Virus record (IMG/VR): IMGVR_UViG_3300008261_000263
Coordinates: 1-32,013 of that record
Reading direction: 5' to 3' (one strand)
DNA length: 32,013 nt
Source: a virus
In this document: one piece after another, positions 13,304-19,841 of the stretch
Layout: every line of letters starts with the position of its first letter
Numbering within the stretch: position 1 is the first letter of the stretch
The notes under the pieces: model-generated
What the model was told of the DNA's origin: nothing
What the model saw: the letters and a program-made list of their open reading frames with translations, nothing else
Databases searched by the model: none
Translations under genes and position numbers: made by a program

Positions 13304-13322
13304 CCCTACAAACTGTAGGGTT
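13304..13322 (+). terminator. second hairpin, possible weak terminator
   Basis: CCCTACA and TGTAGGG form a perfect 7-bp stem with a 3-nt loop, followed by TTATT. It sits 14 nt after the first terminator and just before a promoter, so it may back up termination. Confidence 0.45.
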
Positions 13323-13334
13323 ATTAAAATAATG

Positions 13335-13399
13335 CTTTACAAATAATCACACTTCCTGTATAATAACTCTAAGTTAGTCGAAAAAGGAAATGAAAAATG
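13335..13399 (+). repeat. promoter-leader module, copy 1
   Basis: This 65-nt segment runs from the -35 region to the start codon and recurs with only a few differences at 13603-13666. Both copies share the promoter, the leader TTAGTCGAAAAAGGAAA and the start-codon region, but drive unrelated small genes. Confidence 0.85.
13336..13364 (+). promoter_or_regulatory. sigma70-type promoter, module copy 1
   Basis: TTTACA (13336-13341), 17 nt, TATAAT (13359-13364), again followed by AACT. It lies between terminators and the small gene at 13397. Confidence 0.8.
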
Positions 13400-13570
13400 A
13401 ATGAATACTCTACGTTCTCCGCTGGTGTTAATGACGCTAAAAATGACTTGGCTGAAGGATGGGTTCCTAAATCTGTTTCTATTGATTTTATTGGGAATCA
13501 ATTGCGTGTGATGGTGGGTGCTTCTGATGCTTATATCGCTGGTTACCTCTCGGTGGTGTTCGCTGAATAA
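13397..13570 (+). CDS. small hypothetical protein, 57 aa
   Basis: The ATG at 13397 lies about 9 nt after AAGGA; an earlier ATG at 13390 runs into a stop after four codons. The protein starts MNEYSTFSAGVNDAKNDLAEGW and ends in a hydrophobic tail (YIAGYLSVVFAE). No family was recognised. It has its own promoter and is followed by a weak hairpin, so it is a single-gene unit. Its leader is shared with the gene at 13664. Small promoter-proximal genes like this often encode host-takeover proteins, which is speculation here. Confidence 0.65.
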   Translation: MNEYSTFSAGVNDAKNDLAEGWVPKSVSIDFIGNQLRVMVGASDAYIAGYLSVVFAE

Positions 13571-13591
13571 CCTTACCAAAAGTAGGGTTTT
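13571..13591 (+). terminator. hairpin, possible terminator
   Basis: CCTTAC and GTAGGG pair (one G-U) across a 5-nt loop, followed by TTTT. It begins immediately after the stop of the 57-aa gene and precedes the next promoter copy. Confidence 0.5.
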
Positions 13592-13602
13592 GTGATAAAG
13601 TT

Positions 13603-13666
13603 CTTTACAAATAATCAGACTTCCTGTATAATAACTACAGTTAGTCGAAAAAGGAAAATGAAAATG
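13603..13666 (+). repeat. promoter-leader module, copy 2
   Basis: This 64-nt segment is nearly identical to 13335-13399. Differences are a C/G change in the spacer, a small change after TATAATAACT and a one-base shift near the ATG. The match stops at the start codon. Confidence 0.85.
13604..13632 (+). promoter_or_regulatory. sigma70-type promoter, module copy 2
   Basis: TTTACA (13604-13609), 17 nt, TATAAT (13627-13632), followed by AACT. It drives the gene at 13664 and probably the three coupled genes after it. Confidence 0.8.
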
Positions 13667-13864
13667 GGTTTTGAAAAAGTGGTTCTGAATGAGGTTGCCA
13701 AGGTTCTCAAGTCTGATAGCGCTGCGTCGTTCACTTGCGGTACTTTGTTTGTTGAATGTTCTGTTGACGAAGCTGTGAAAATCGAAACTGCCTTGTTGAA
13801 AAAATTTCAATGCGGTATCGTTCTTAGCCGCATCGGTGATGAATCTGCGTTTGACTTTGTTTAA
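13664..13864 (+). CDS. small hypothetical protein, 66 aa
   Basis: Start at 13664 is chosen because the shared leader places AAGGA at the same distance as in the first module copy; the ATG at 13658 is too close. The protein starts MGFEKVVLNEVAKVLKSDS, then FTCGTLFVECSVDEAVKIETALL and a short C-terminal strand region (GIVLSRIGDESAFDF). The pattern suggests a small alpha/beta fold. I recognise no family. Confidence 0.7.
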   Translation: MGFEKVVLNEVAKVLKSDSAASFTCGTLFVECSVDEAVKIETALLKKFQCGIVLSRIGDESAFDFV

Positions 13865-13874
13865 GGAAAATATT

Positions 13875-14264
13875 ATGTTAGCTACCGAAACCGAAACCCT
13901 TCTCAGCTGGGAAGATATGTCCCCTCTTGAGCAAGCCCAGTGCCAATATTGGGATATGTACAAGGATGCCTACGGTGTTCGCCCACGTGGCATTGACACC
14001 AGCGCATGGACGCTGGCAGACTTTGATGCGGAGTTCGAAACTCTAGCCAACGCTATTCAGCGTGAAGAAGTGCAACGTAAAATTGACCAAGCCGAAGCTG
14101 CTGTTCGCTTCGAAGCACAGATCGCTTCGCTGTTTGATGCAGGCGCAGTGTCACGTGAAGCTGCGATCAAGTGGATTCACGAAGCCGAAGGTAGCGATGG
14201 TGACGATGATTACCTGTGCTTCTTACTGGGTTTGCCTTATGGTTATTTTAGAAAGGCTGCATGA
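13875..14264 (+). CDS. hypothetical protein, 129 aa
   Basis: A ribosome binding site (AAGGAAAA) precedes the ATG. The protein contains EQAQCQYWDMYKDAYGVRPRGID, reminiscent of the YKDxYGxRPR motif of a widespread phage and plasmid hypothetical family, followed by a long helical, glutamate- and alanine-rich part and an acidic GSDGDDDY loop. It ends with a short hydrophobic segment. The DNA here is visibly richer in GC and in Ala/Glu codons than nearby genes, so recent acquisition is possible. Function unknown. Confidence 0.75.
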   Translation: MLATETETLLSWEDMSPLEQAQCQYWDMYKDAYGVRPRGIDTSAWTLADFDAEFETLANAIQREEVQRKIDQAEAAVRFEAQIASLFDAGAVSREAAIKWIHEAEGSDGDDDYLCFLLGLPYGYFRKAA

Positions 14265-14446
14265 TGGACTTTGCACTCAAAATTATCCCCAGCGTGGGTG
14301 AAGCAGGACTGGATACAGAAGCCAGTCCAGGCAACGGAGCATTCTATGTCCGACTCTACGATGGATCCTACGATGTGTGTGGTTTTGACACCATCGAAGA
14401 AGCCTATGAAGAACTGTTGGATATTGCAACTGAAAAGGCAGCATAA
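14261..14446 (+). CDS. small hypothetical protein, 61 aa
   Basis: The start overlaps the preceding stop (ATGATGG); the ATG at 14264 is an alternative. GAAAGG acts as ribosome binding site. The protein has an NGAFYVRLYDGSYDVCGFDTIEEAYEEL pattern: two short strands then a helix, a compact domain seen in many small phage proteins. No function is known. Another frame is also open in this stretch but lacks a ribosome binding site. Confidence 0.65.
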   Translation: MMDFALKIIPSVGEAGLDTEASPGNGAFYVRLYDGSYDVCGFDTIEEAYEELLDIATEKAA

Positions 14447-14676
14447 TGGTTGCTAACGTCAACTTCCTACGTAAACTTGCATCTGATGAGTTGCGAGACA
14501 CCGTGTTCTTTGCAACTGGTCAGGTTCCTTCCAAAGAACGAGACCCAAAATTTGTCATACTTAAAGCCGACTGGCTGAACGTCAAGATTTTTACAAACCG
14601 TAACATCACCGTCAATGGCAACAAGTGCAAGTCTGTTTATGAAGCTAAAGTTGCTATCCAACAACTTATTGCTTGA
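14446..14676 (+). CDS. small hypothetical protein, 76 aa
   Basis: The ATG overlaps the upstream TAA (TAATG). The protein begins MVANVNFLRKLASDELRDTVFF and has a central strand-rich part (KFVILKADWLNVKIFTNRNITVNG) with a C-terminal helix (SVYEAKVAIQQLIA). It is the last gene of the module-2 transcription unit. No family was recognised. The next promoter overlaps its stop codon. Confidence 0.65.
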   Translation: MVANVNFLRKLASDELRDTVFFATGQVPSKERDPKFVILKADWLNVKIFTNRNITVNGNKCKSVYEAKVAIQQLIA

Positions 14677-14701
14677 CATTTATTCAACTTTAGGGTATAA
14701 T
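14673..14701 (+). promoter_or_regulatory. consensus sigma70-type promoter, likely leaderless
   Basis: Perfect TTGACA (14673-14678), 17 nt, perfect TATAAT (14696-14701). The expected start of transcription, about 7 nt after the -10 box, falls at or next to the ATG at 14708, so the message would have little or no leader. Confidence 0.82.
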
Positions 14702-14707
14702 AACTGT

Positions 14708-15058
14708 ATGACAATTATTCACACCACTCTTCAGAAAAGTAAGAAACGTAAACCAAACGCTAAGCAGCGTGAACTTGATGCAAGCTGGGAAAAAATTATG
14801 ACAAAATATGGTCCACCAAAGAAAAGTATTAACCGTGCGTCGTCGCTGAGTGAGTCTGGTTACAGCTTGTCCGTTCCTGCTGATCGTAGCAGCAAACAGT
14901 ATCCATCACGTGATACTGGTGTAGGTAGCACTGCGTTACGTGCACCAAACGTGTACACTGGTACAGCAATGCTAGGTGTTGCCACCATGCATAAAAGCAA
15001 TTCTGTTCCTGTGTTCTCGAGCCAAGAGGCTGTCGAAATTTCATCAATGCGTCGTTAA
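14708..15058 (+). CDS. conserved phage protein, 116 aa, probably leaderless
   Basis: The N-terminus is basic (SKKRKPNAKQRELDASWEKIM), the middle is Ser-rich, and the C-terminus (NVYTGTAMLGVATMHKSNSVPVFSSQEAVEISSMRR) matches a signature I recall in many T4-like and other phages: a short MLGI..MHKSN.VPVFS segment and a final MRR. The ATG lies 7 nt after a perfect -10 box, with no ribosome binding site in between. An internal ATG (at about codon 31) is less likely since the upstream part also looks protein-like. Function unknown. Confidence 0.82.
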   Translation: MTIIHTTLQKSKKRKPNAKQRELDASWEKIMTKYGPPKKSINRASSLSESGYSLSVPADRSSKQYPSRDTGVGSTALRAPNVYTGTAMLGVATMHKSNSVPVFSSQEAVEISSMRR

Positions 15059-15068
15059 GGAGAAACCT

Positions 15069-15359
15069 ATGTTTAATCGTCACTCAATCGAATCAAAAAT
15101 GCTTGACCTCACCATTCAACGTGATGTCGCTGGACTAAATAATCTACTTTCTGACTTGCTAAAGCAGCGCAAGAAAATGGACGTATGGTTTGACAAGTAC
15201 TTGGACGCTGTTGACAAGCAAATGAAATCTTCAGAGCCTGATAGCCCTGTGTGGAAATTGTATAACAGTAAGTTCACTGAGTACGAAGACCTTCAGGCAT
15301 CTATCAAGAGCGTAAACTACTTCCGTGAGAAATATAATGTCGCAACCACTTCTGTTTAA
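15069..15359 (+). CDS. hypothetical protein, 96 aa
   Basis: AAGGAGAAA gives a strong ribosome binding site. The protein is helical and charged: MLDLTIQRDVAGLNNLLSDLLKQRKKMD, WFDKYLDAVDKQMKSS, then YEDLQASIKSVNYFREKYN. It looks like a small coiled-coil or helical bundle. No family was recognised. It overlaps the gp33 gene by 23 nt, so it probably belongs to the gp33-gp59-gp32 transcription unit. Confidence 0.75.
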   Translation: MFNRHSIESKMLDLTIQRDVAGLNNLLSDLLKQRKKMDVWFDKYLDAVDKQMKSSEPDSPVWKLYNSKFTEYEDLQASIKSVNYFREKYNVATTSV

Positions 15360-15570
15360 AGACTCAAACTCTTTTTCTACCTACATCGAAAATGCTGTTA
15401 GGCAGAAGAAGGGTTTGACCCACCTCGAGGCTGTACTTGAATACTGTCGTGTCAATTTCATTGACCCTGCTGAAGTCAAGAGCCTAATCAATAAGTCACT
15501 GAAGGAAAAGATGCGAATCGACTTCCAGAATGATGGCTACCTTCCTAAGACTGCAACACTAGATATATGA
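15337..15570 (+). CDS. gp33: gp33-like late transcription coactivator
   Basis: In T4, gp33 bridges RNA polymerase and the sliding clamp gp45 at late promoters. This 77-residue protein matches the T4 gp33 pattern: FSTYIENAV, then LTHLEAVLEYCRVN (compare YLEATTAFLEEN in T4), FIDPAEVKSLINKSLKEK, and a C-terminal NDGYLPKTATLDI (compare TNTLDFLL). The acidic-hydrophobic end is where T4 gp33 contacts the clamp. The position before gp59 and gp32 agrees with T4-like order. The start at 15337 lies in the preceding gene and has a weak GAGAAA. Confidence 0.82.
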   Translation: MSQPLLFKDSNSFSTYIENAVRQKKGLTHLEAVLEYCRVNFIDPAEVKSLINKSLKEKMRIDFQNDGYLPKTATLDI

Positions 15571-15571
15571 C

Positions 15572-16204
15572 ATGGATGGCTTTAGAGCTTACAAGTACTA
15601 CATTGCAACTAAGCTACATTTTACCAATGATAAGTTCAATGTATTTGAAAACCCAAATGTGAAAGGATCGAGAGATGCCTTCTTTAACCGAAACGACAGA
15701 TATGTATTTGAGAAACTTGCACGAAAGTTTACAAGTGACCACGATCTTATACAGTACTATGTGGCAAACTTCGCTTACGGCAATGATGCCGTCGCTTATC
15801 ACGATAGCGAGTCTGACACAAACCTAACTGTATGGACTAAACGTAAACAGTCTATCACTCGAATCTTTGAGAACGACCTGTCTGCAATTATTCTTCATCT
15901 TGAGAAAGAGAAGAAAGGTAAGACTGAGTTGTTCACCTTTGATGATAACAATTTTCCAGAACTATTTAAATTATATCTTGGTCACTATGTTACAATTGAA
16001 TCCCTTTCGATTCTCAATTACTTCCAACCATATTTACTATCTTGGAGGCGAAATGCAAACTTGATTTGGGACGAAGAATGCCGTAGAATAGAAAAGGTAA
16101 AGGGTTTCGTTAAATACGATGAGTCTAAATTGACTCCAGTATATGCGAAGTTTTTAGTAGATTTAAGCGAGTTAACAAATGGGACGCACGTACAGGAAAG
16201 ATAA
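15572..16204 (+). CDS. gp59: gp59-like replicative helicase loader
   Basis: T4 gp59 loads helicase gp41 onto gp32-coated forks. This 210-residue protein has about the T4 length (217) and matching features: an N-terminal YKYYIATKLHFTNDKFNVF (compare YKLYLMIKQHMNGKYDV), RDAFFNRNDRYVFEKLARKF (compare RRDKYFFQKLSEKY), an all-helical composition, and a C-terminal half with LSILNYFQPYL. The gene lies between gp33 and gp32, as expected. Its 3' end overlaps the next small gene by 26 nt. Confidence 0.88.
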   Translation: MDGFRAYKYYIATKLHFTNDKFNVFENPNVKGSRDAFFNRNDRYVFEKLARKFTSDHDLIQYYVANFAYGNDAVAYHDSESDTNLTVWTKRKQSITRIFENDLSAIILHLEKEKKGKTELFTFDDNNFPELFKLYLGHYVTIESLSILNYFQPYLLSWRRNANLIWDEECRRIEKVKGFVKYDESKLTPVYAKFLVDLSELTNGTHVQER

Positions 16205-16379
16205 TTCTTGGGAAGATGATAACCGCAAGCAACGTGGTTACAGCCAGAAAAAAAGTAATAAAAGTTTTAGTACCTCTGGTATGAAAGTACTAAATAACTT
16301 TGTCGAAGAAGAAGTCGAATACACAGACTTTAACCAAGACGAATCTCATACTAAACATACATCCAAACATACGAAATAA
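16179..16379 (+). CDS. small hydrophilic protein, 66 aa
   Basis: The gene starts within gp59. The protein is almost wholly hydrophilic: basic at the N-terminus (MGRTYRKDN, KQRGYSQKKSNKS), with a short GMKVLNNFVEEEVE segment, and ends in a His/Thr/Lys-rich tail (ESHTKHTSKHTK). I recall similar short basic proteins between gp59 and gp32 in T4-like phages of marine bacteria. Possibly unstructured and nucleic-acid associated; unproven. Confidence 0.7.
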   Translation: MGRTYRKDNSWEDDNRKQRGYSQKKSNKSFSTSGMKVLNNFVEEEVEYTDFNQDESHTKHTSKHTK

Positions 16380-16390
16380 AGGACATACAA

Positions 16391-17332
16391 ATGGATATTC
16401 AAGCACTTCGCAAAATGCGCAATCAAGACTTCAGCAAAATCGCTGGAGAGTTTGACAAAATCGCCAACCCAGATTCAGCTGGTGGCAAATCTTATAAAGA
16501 CGACCGTGTCTGGAAACTAGAACCAGATAAAGCTGGTAACGCTACTGCCGTTATTCGCTTCCTTCCTCGATCAGAAGGTGATGAACTTCCTTGGGTTCGT
16601 GTCTTTAATCATTCCTTCCAAGGTCCAACAGGCAAGTGGTATATCGAAAACTCCCTAACAACTTTAGGTGAGAACGATCCAGTGGGCGAACTGAATTCAC
16701 GTTTGTGGAACAGTGGCTCCGAAGCCAACAAAGAAATTGCTCGTAAGCAAAAGCGCAAGCTGACTTACATCGCAAACGTATTGATCATCTCCGATCCTAA
16801 GCATCCAGAAAACGAAGGACAGGTTCGCTTGTTTAAGTTTGGTAAGAAAATCTTTGATAAGATTATGGATAAAGCCAAGCCAACCTTTGAGGATGAAAAG
16901 CCAGTCAACGTGTTTGACTTGTGGGAAGGTGCCGACTTCAAATTGCGTATGCGCAAAGTTGACGGTTACTCTAACTATGATCAGTCTATGTTCTCTGAGC
17001 CAGCTGAGTTGTTTGGTGGTGATGAAGACAAGTTGCTAGACGTTGTGTCTAAGCAGCACAAGCTGTCTGAGTTTGTTGATCGCAAGAACTTCAAATCTTA
17101 TGATGAGTTGTCTAAGAAGTTGAATGATGTGTTGAGTGAGACTGCTTCAGCACCACGTGCTTCTGCTGCTAAGATGGCTGACGACATGGAAGACTATACT
17201 CCTCCAACACGTAACGTACCTTCTGCTTCTGCACCAAAGTTGGTAGAGAAGGCAGCACCTGCGCCAGCAGCAAGCGCTGATGAAGATGACGATATGATGG
17301 GATATTTCCAGAAGATCGCAAACGAGAAGTAA
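16391..17332 (+). CDS. gp32: gp32-like single-stranded DNA-binding protein
   Basis: The 313-residue length matches T4 gp32 (301). The N-terminal basic segment (MDIQALRKMRNQDF) is the cooperativity region, the core (about residues 30-245) holds the OB-fold with ATAVIRFLPRSEGDE, PTGKWYIENSLTTLG, RKQKRKLTYIANVLI and FDLWEGADFKLRM, and the tail is acidic (ASADEDDDMM) as needed for contacts with gp59 and other replication proteins. The T4 zinc-binding cysteines are absent, as I recall for aquatic T4-like phages. Ribosome binding site AAAGGA. The last 186 nt are antisense to the tape measure ORF. Confidence 0.94.
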   Translation: MDIQALRKMRNQDFSKIAGEFDKIANPDSAGGKSYKDDRVWKLEPDKAGNATAVIRFLPRSEGDELPWVRVFNHSFQGPTGKWYIENSLTTLGENDPVGELNSRLWNSGSEANKEIARKQKRKLTYIANVLIISDPKHPENEGQVRLFKFGKKIFDKIMDKAKPTFEDEKPVNVFDLWEGADFKLRMRKVDGYSNYDQSMFSEPAELFGGDEDKLLDVVSKQHKLSEFVDRKNFKSYDELSKKLNDVLSETASAPRASAAKMADDMEDYTPPTRNVPSASAPKLVEKAAPAPAASADEDDDMMGYFQKIANEK

Positions 17333-19660
17333 AATACTCGGTGTAAAAAAAGTAACTGCTGGCGCTGGAGTAGATTTACCAGCATCAACTGCTTTAGAGT
17401 CTGTAGCAACTTTATTAGCAGCCTTAGGCATATCACCTGCAACTTTTCCCTTTTCTGGTAGTGATAAATCCGTAGCCTTAGCATAACCAACGTCAACTTT
17501 AAGTTTATCAAAGAAACTTAACTTTTGATAAGCATCATCTTCCTTGACAATCTCGGCAATCTTAGATTGGTCACCACCATCCTGTGCGTTAGATTTAATC
17601 TTTCTAAACGCACGTTTACTAATTTCTCTACTTTCTTGCCCAGCTGCTAGTGTACCTTCTCGTTGATCGAGTACCGTATCACCATGAAGCATTGCTTTAC
17701 CAGTCTTTGGATCAAAGGTAGCGAAATCTTGTTTATGGCTAAATGTGTTTACTGATTTTCCATCTTTATCGATCGTCTCAGTTGACTGAGCACCTGTAGA
17801 TAGTACTCTAGTTTCATCTTTGTTTCTTGCTTTTGCTGCAGCGATTTGCTCTTCAGTCTTACCTCTTGCTCTCATCGTCTCTTCATCAACAGTACCAGCT
17901 CCGCTTGATACGATATTTTTCTTAAATTTCTCGTCGTTTTCATAACCTTTTTCTCCACTTGCACTGTCGGTGACGCCAGCCGATGTCTTTAGTCCAGTAT
18001 TACTAGCAACACGTACAGTTCCCTCATCTGGTCGGAACGGATAGAATGGACCGATCGAAACTTTCTTATTGATAATAGGAATAGTGAAACCAATCTCAGG
18101 TATACCAAAGTCTTCAAGGAAACCAAACACCTGATCCTTAATCTTCTTGAAGAAGTCTGCGATTGGTGCAAAGATTTCTTTCAACGGATTCAAGATATAC
18201 TCAGTAAACAGGTTACCTACCATCTCAAATGCTGCACTAATAGGTTCAGCGATGTATGTGTTAAATGCGTCACCTAAGAACGTGAAGAATTTTGTTATTG
18301 GTTCAATAATATATTCACCAACGAAACCAGTTAACCACTCTACAACGTTACCAATAACCTTGGCATCGATCAAACCAAAGGTTAAAAATTCTAACATACC
18401 GCCAAGTCCAGCGATAAGAGCTTCTCCGATAGTTCCACCGTCCATGAATACTTTAAAACCATCCATCAAACCGTTGACTATTGAGCCAACGATTGCTAAT
18501 GGAAGTAGCACTTTACCGAATAACTTCATCAGCATCTTAGGATTGAATAAGAATTTTAATGCTGCAGTTAGACCAGACATTAACATGCTACCAACGCTTG
18601 ATAGCACACCCATTAAACTTGATATTAACCCAGACAAGAACTTCTTTGGACCGCCAAGTAAATTCCCCAGCAAACCACCAGATTCTTTTTTCTTGTCGTC
18701 ATCCCCAGCAGAAACTTTACCACCAATACGAGTGTTCTCTTCGATCTTGACTAATAGATCTGTTTGCAATGCCATGAGCCTTGCATTTTCCATCTCTTCT
18801 TCACTGGTAGCCATTGCGTCAGATAACCCACCTGATTCTTCTTTATCTTGTTTCTTAAAGAGAGGAATTACGTTATCAGCTTCACTAGAAGGTTCTTTTT
18901 TAAACAGAGGAATTACGTTATCAGCTTTACTGGAAGGTGCTTTCTCAACTTGTGGTTGACCGCTTGGGGTTCTTGCAACAACTTCACGGAATCTACTGTC
19001 TACCTTGGCTAGATTTGCTTCAAGACCAGCCTGGTTACCAGCTTCTGTCGATCTACCAACCTGTGCACTAAAGCCACGATCAACCAAACCAGCCATGGCT
19101 TTGTTATTCTCTTGCACTTTTATAAGTGCATCATTACCCTTGTCAAACTGATTTGCGAAAGTTTTAGATGCCTTAGCCTCACCTCCACCAATACCTTTGA
19201 CGTAATTCTTGTCTACGTTTAAACGGTCTTTAACATATTCTTGTCTGGCTTCACGTTTCTCAAGAGCAGCATCAGCGATACCACTAATGAAACCAGTACT
19301 ACCTTTTTCAACGATACCAGTCTTATCTAAAAAGCCACGTAGTGTGAATAACTTCTTGAAGTCATCGACACGTTCTTTAACTGCACCACCTGCGCCTTTG
19401 TAAGATTTAACTTTGTCCGCTTTATCTCCAATCGCACCTTGCACGCCACCTTGAGATTTAATCTGTTCCTTAATGGTACTAGTTAAATTCTTAAGCGTCA
19501 TGTTAAGAATCTCTGTGGCGCTAAGATTTTTCTTCTCAACCTCCACTGAGTCTTTTGCAAGTTTATCCGCAACGCCATCGTTATGGGTTTGTGCAGTTAG
19601 ACTCGCCCCACCCATCTTGGCTTTGTAGTCGGATAATTTGGTAATTGCTGCCTTTGTCAT
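17147..19660 (-). CDS. gp29: tail tape measure protein (gp29-like), odd 3' end
   Basis: This is the longest ORF (837 codons). Residues 1-330 are helical and charged. Residues about 333-440 contain long hydrophobic segments (LISSLMGVLSSVGSMLMSGL, LLPLAIVGSIVNGLMDG) and 440-530 amphipathic ones (FFTFLGDAFNTYIAEPI), typical of tape measure proteins, which set tail length and may pass into the host membrane. The gene follows gp26 and the gp51-like ORF, as gp29 does in T4-like order. The last 62 or so codons run antisense through gp32 and give an implausible Cys/Trp-rich tail, so the real end is probably near 17340 or was lost. A T7 run (17345-17351) lies at that point. Confidence 0.75.
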   Translation of the reverse strand: MTKAAITKLSDYKAKMGGASLTAQTHNDGVADKLAKDSVEVEKKNLSATEILNMTLKNLTSTIKEQIKSQGGVQGAIGDKADKVKSYKGAGGAVKERVDDFKKLFTLRGFLDKTGIVEKGSTGFISGIADAALEKREARQEYVKDRLNVDKNYVKGIGGGEAKASKTFANQFDKGNDALIKVQENNKAMAGLVDRGFSAQVGRSTEAGNQAGLEANLAKVDSRFREVVARTPSGQPQVEKAPSSKADNVIPLFKKEPSSEADNVIPLFKKQDKEESGGLSDAMATSEEEMENARLMALQTDLLVKIEENTRIGGKVSAGDDDKKKESGGLLGNLLGGPKKFLSGLISSLMGVLSSVGSMLMSGLTAALKFLFNPKMLMKLFGKVLLPLAIVGSIVNGLMDGFKVFMDGGTIGEALIAGLGGMLEFLTFGLIDAKVIGNVVEWLTGFVGEYIIEPITKFFTFLGDAFNTYIAEPISAAFEMVGNLFTEYILNPLKEIFAPIADFFKKIKDQVFGFLEDFGIPEIGFTIPIINKKVSIGPFYPFRPDEGTVRVASNTGLKTSAGVTDSASGEKGYENDEKFKKNIVSSGAGTVDEETMRARGKTEEQIAAAKARNKDETRVLSTGAQSTETIDKDGKSVNTFSHKQDFATFDPKTGKAMLHGDTVLDQREGTLAAGQESREISKRAFRKIKSNAQDGGDQSKIAEIVKEDDAYQKLSFFDKLKVDVGYAKATDLSLPEKGKVAGDMPKAANKVATDSKAVDAGKSTPAPAVTFFTPSILLLVCDLLEISHHIVIFISACCWRRCCLLYQLWCRSRRYVTCWRSIVFHVVSHLSSRSTWC

Positions 19661-19803
19661 CGGTTAGCCTGTTCTTTTTGTCTTTGTTTTTCTTCTTCTA
19701 GATACTGGATCAACAGCGCTACATAAACGTCTCTCTCAAACGGAATCATATCTTCAATATCACTAAGCGCATATTTGTGATATTGCATCATAGCAAAGTT
19801 CAT
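19657..19803 (-). CDS. gp51: gp51-like tail chaperone segment, 48 aa or frameshift extension
   Basis: A 48-codon ORF (MNFAMMQYHKYALSDIEDM, then IPFERDVYVALLIQYLEEEKQ) lies between gp26 and the tape measure gene, and its TGA overlaps the tape measure ATG. The same frame is open upstream as far as the gp26 stop, giving 14 more natural-looking codons (CHEDLSNYYK). It is therefore more likely the C-terminal extension of gp26 made by -1 frameshifting than a free-standing gene; no clear ribosome binding site is present before this ATG. The T4 counterpart in position is gene 51, a baseplate hub assembly factor. Confidence 0.65.
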   Translation of the reverse strand: MNFAMMQYHKYALSDIEDMIPFERDVYVALLIQYLEEEKQRQKEQANR

Positions 19804-19841
19804 CTTATAGTAATTGGACAAATCCTCATGACAAAGGTTAA

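Noticed and set aside
17194-17511. Minus-strand 105-codon ORF at the gp32/tape measure junction
   Set aside because: It is a second open minus frame opposite gp32; its SSSSSALAAGAGAA part is the complement of the gp32 acidic/Ala tail and has no independent support.
18147-18959. 270-codon plus-strand ORF inside the tape measure gene
   Set aside because: It is exactly antisense to the helical and hydrophobic part of the tape measure protein, has no ribosome binding site and reads as low-complexity Ser/Pro/Ile sequence, as expected of a shadow frame.
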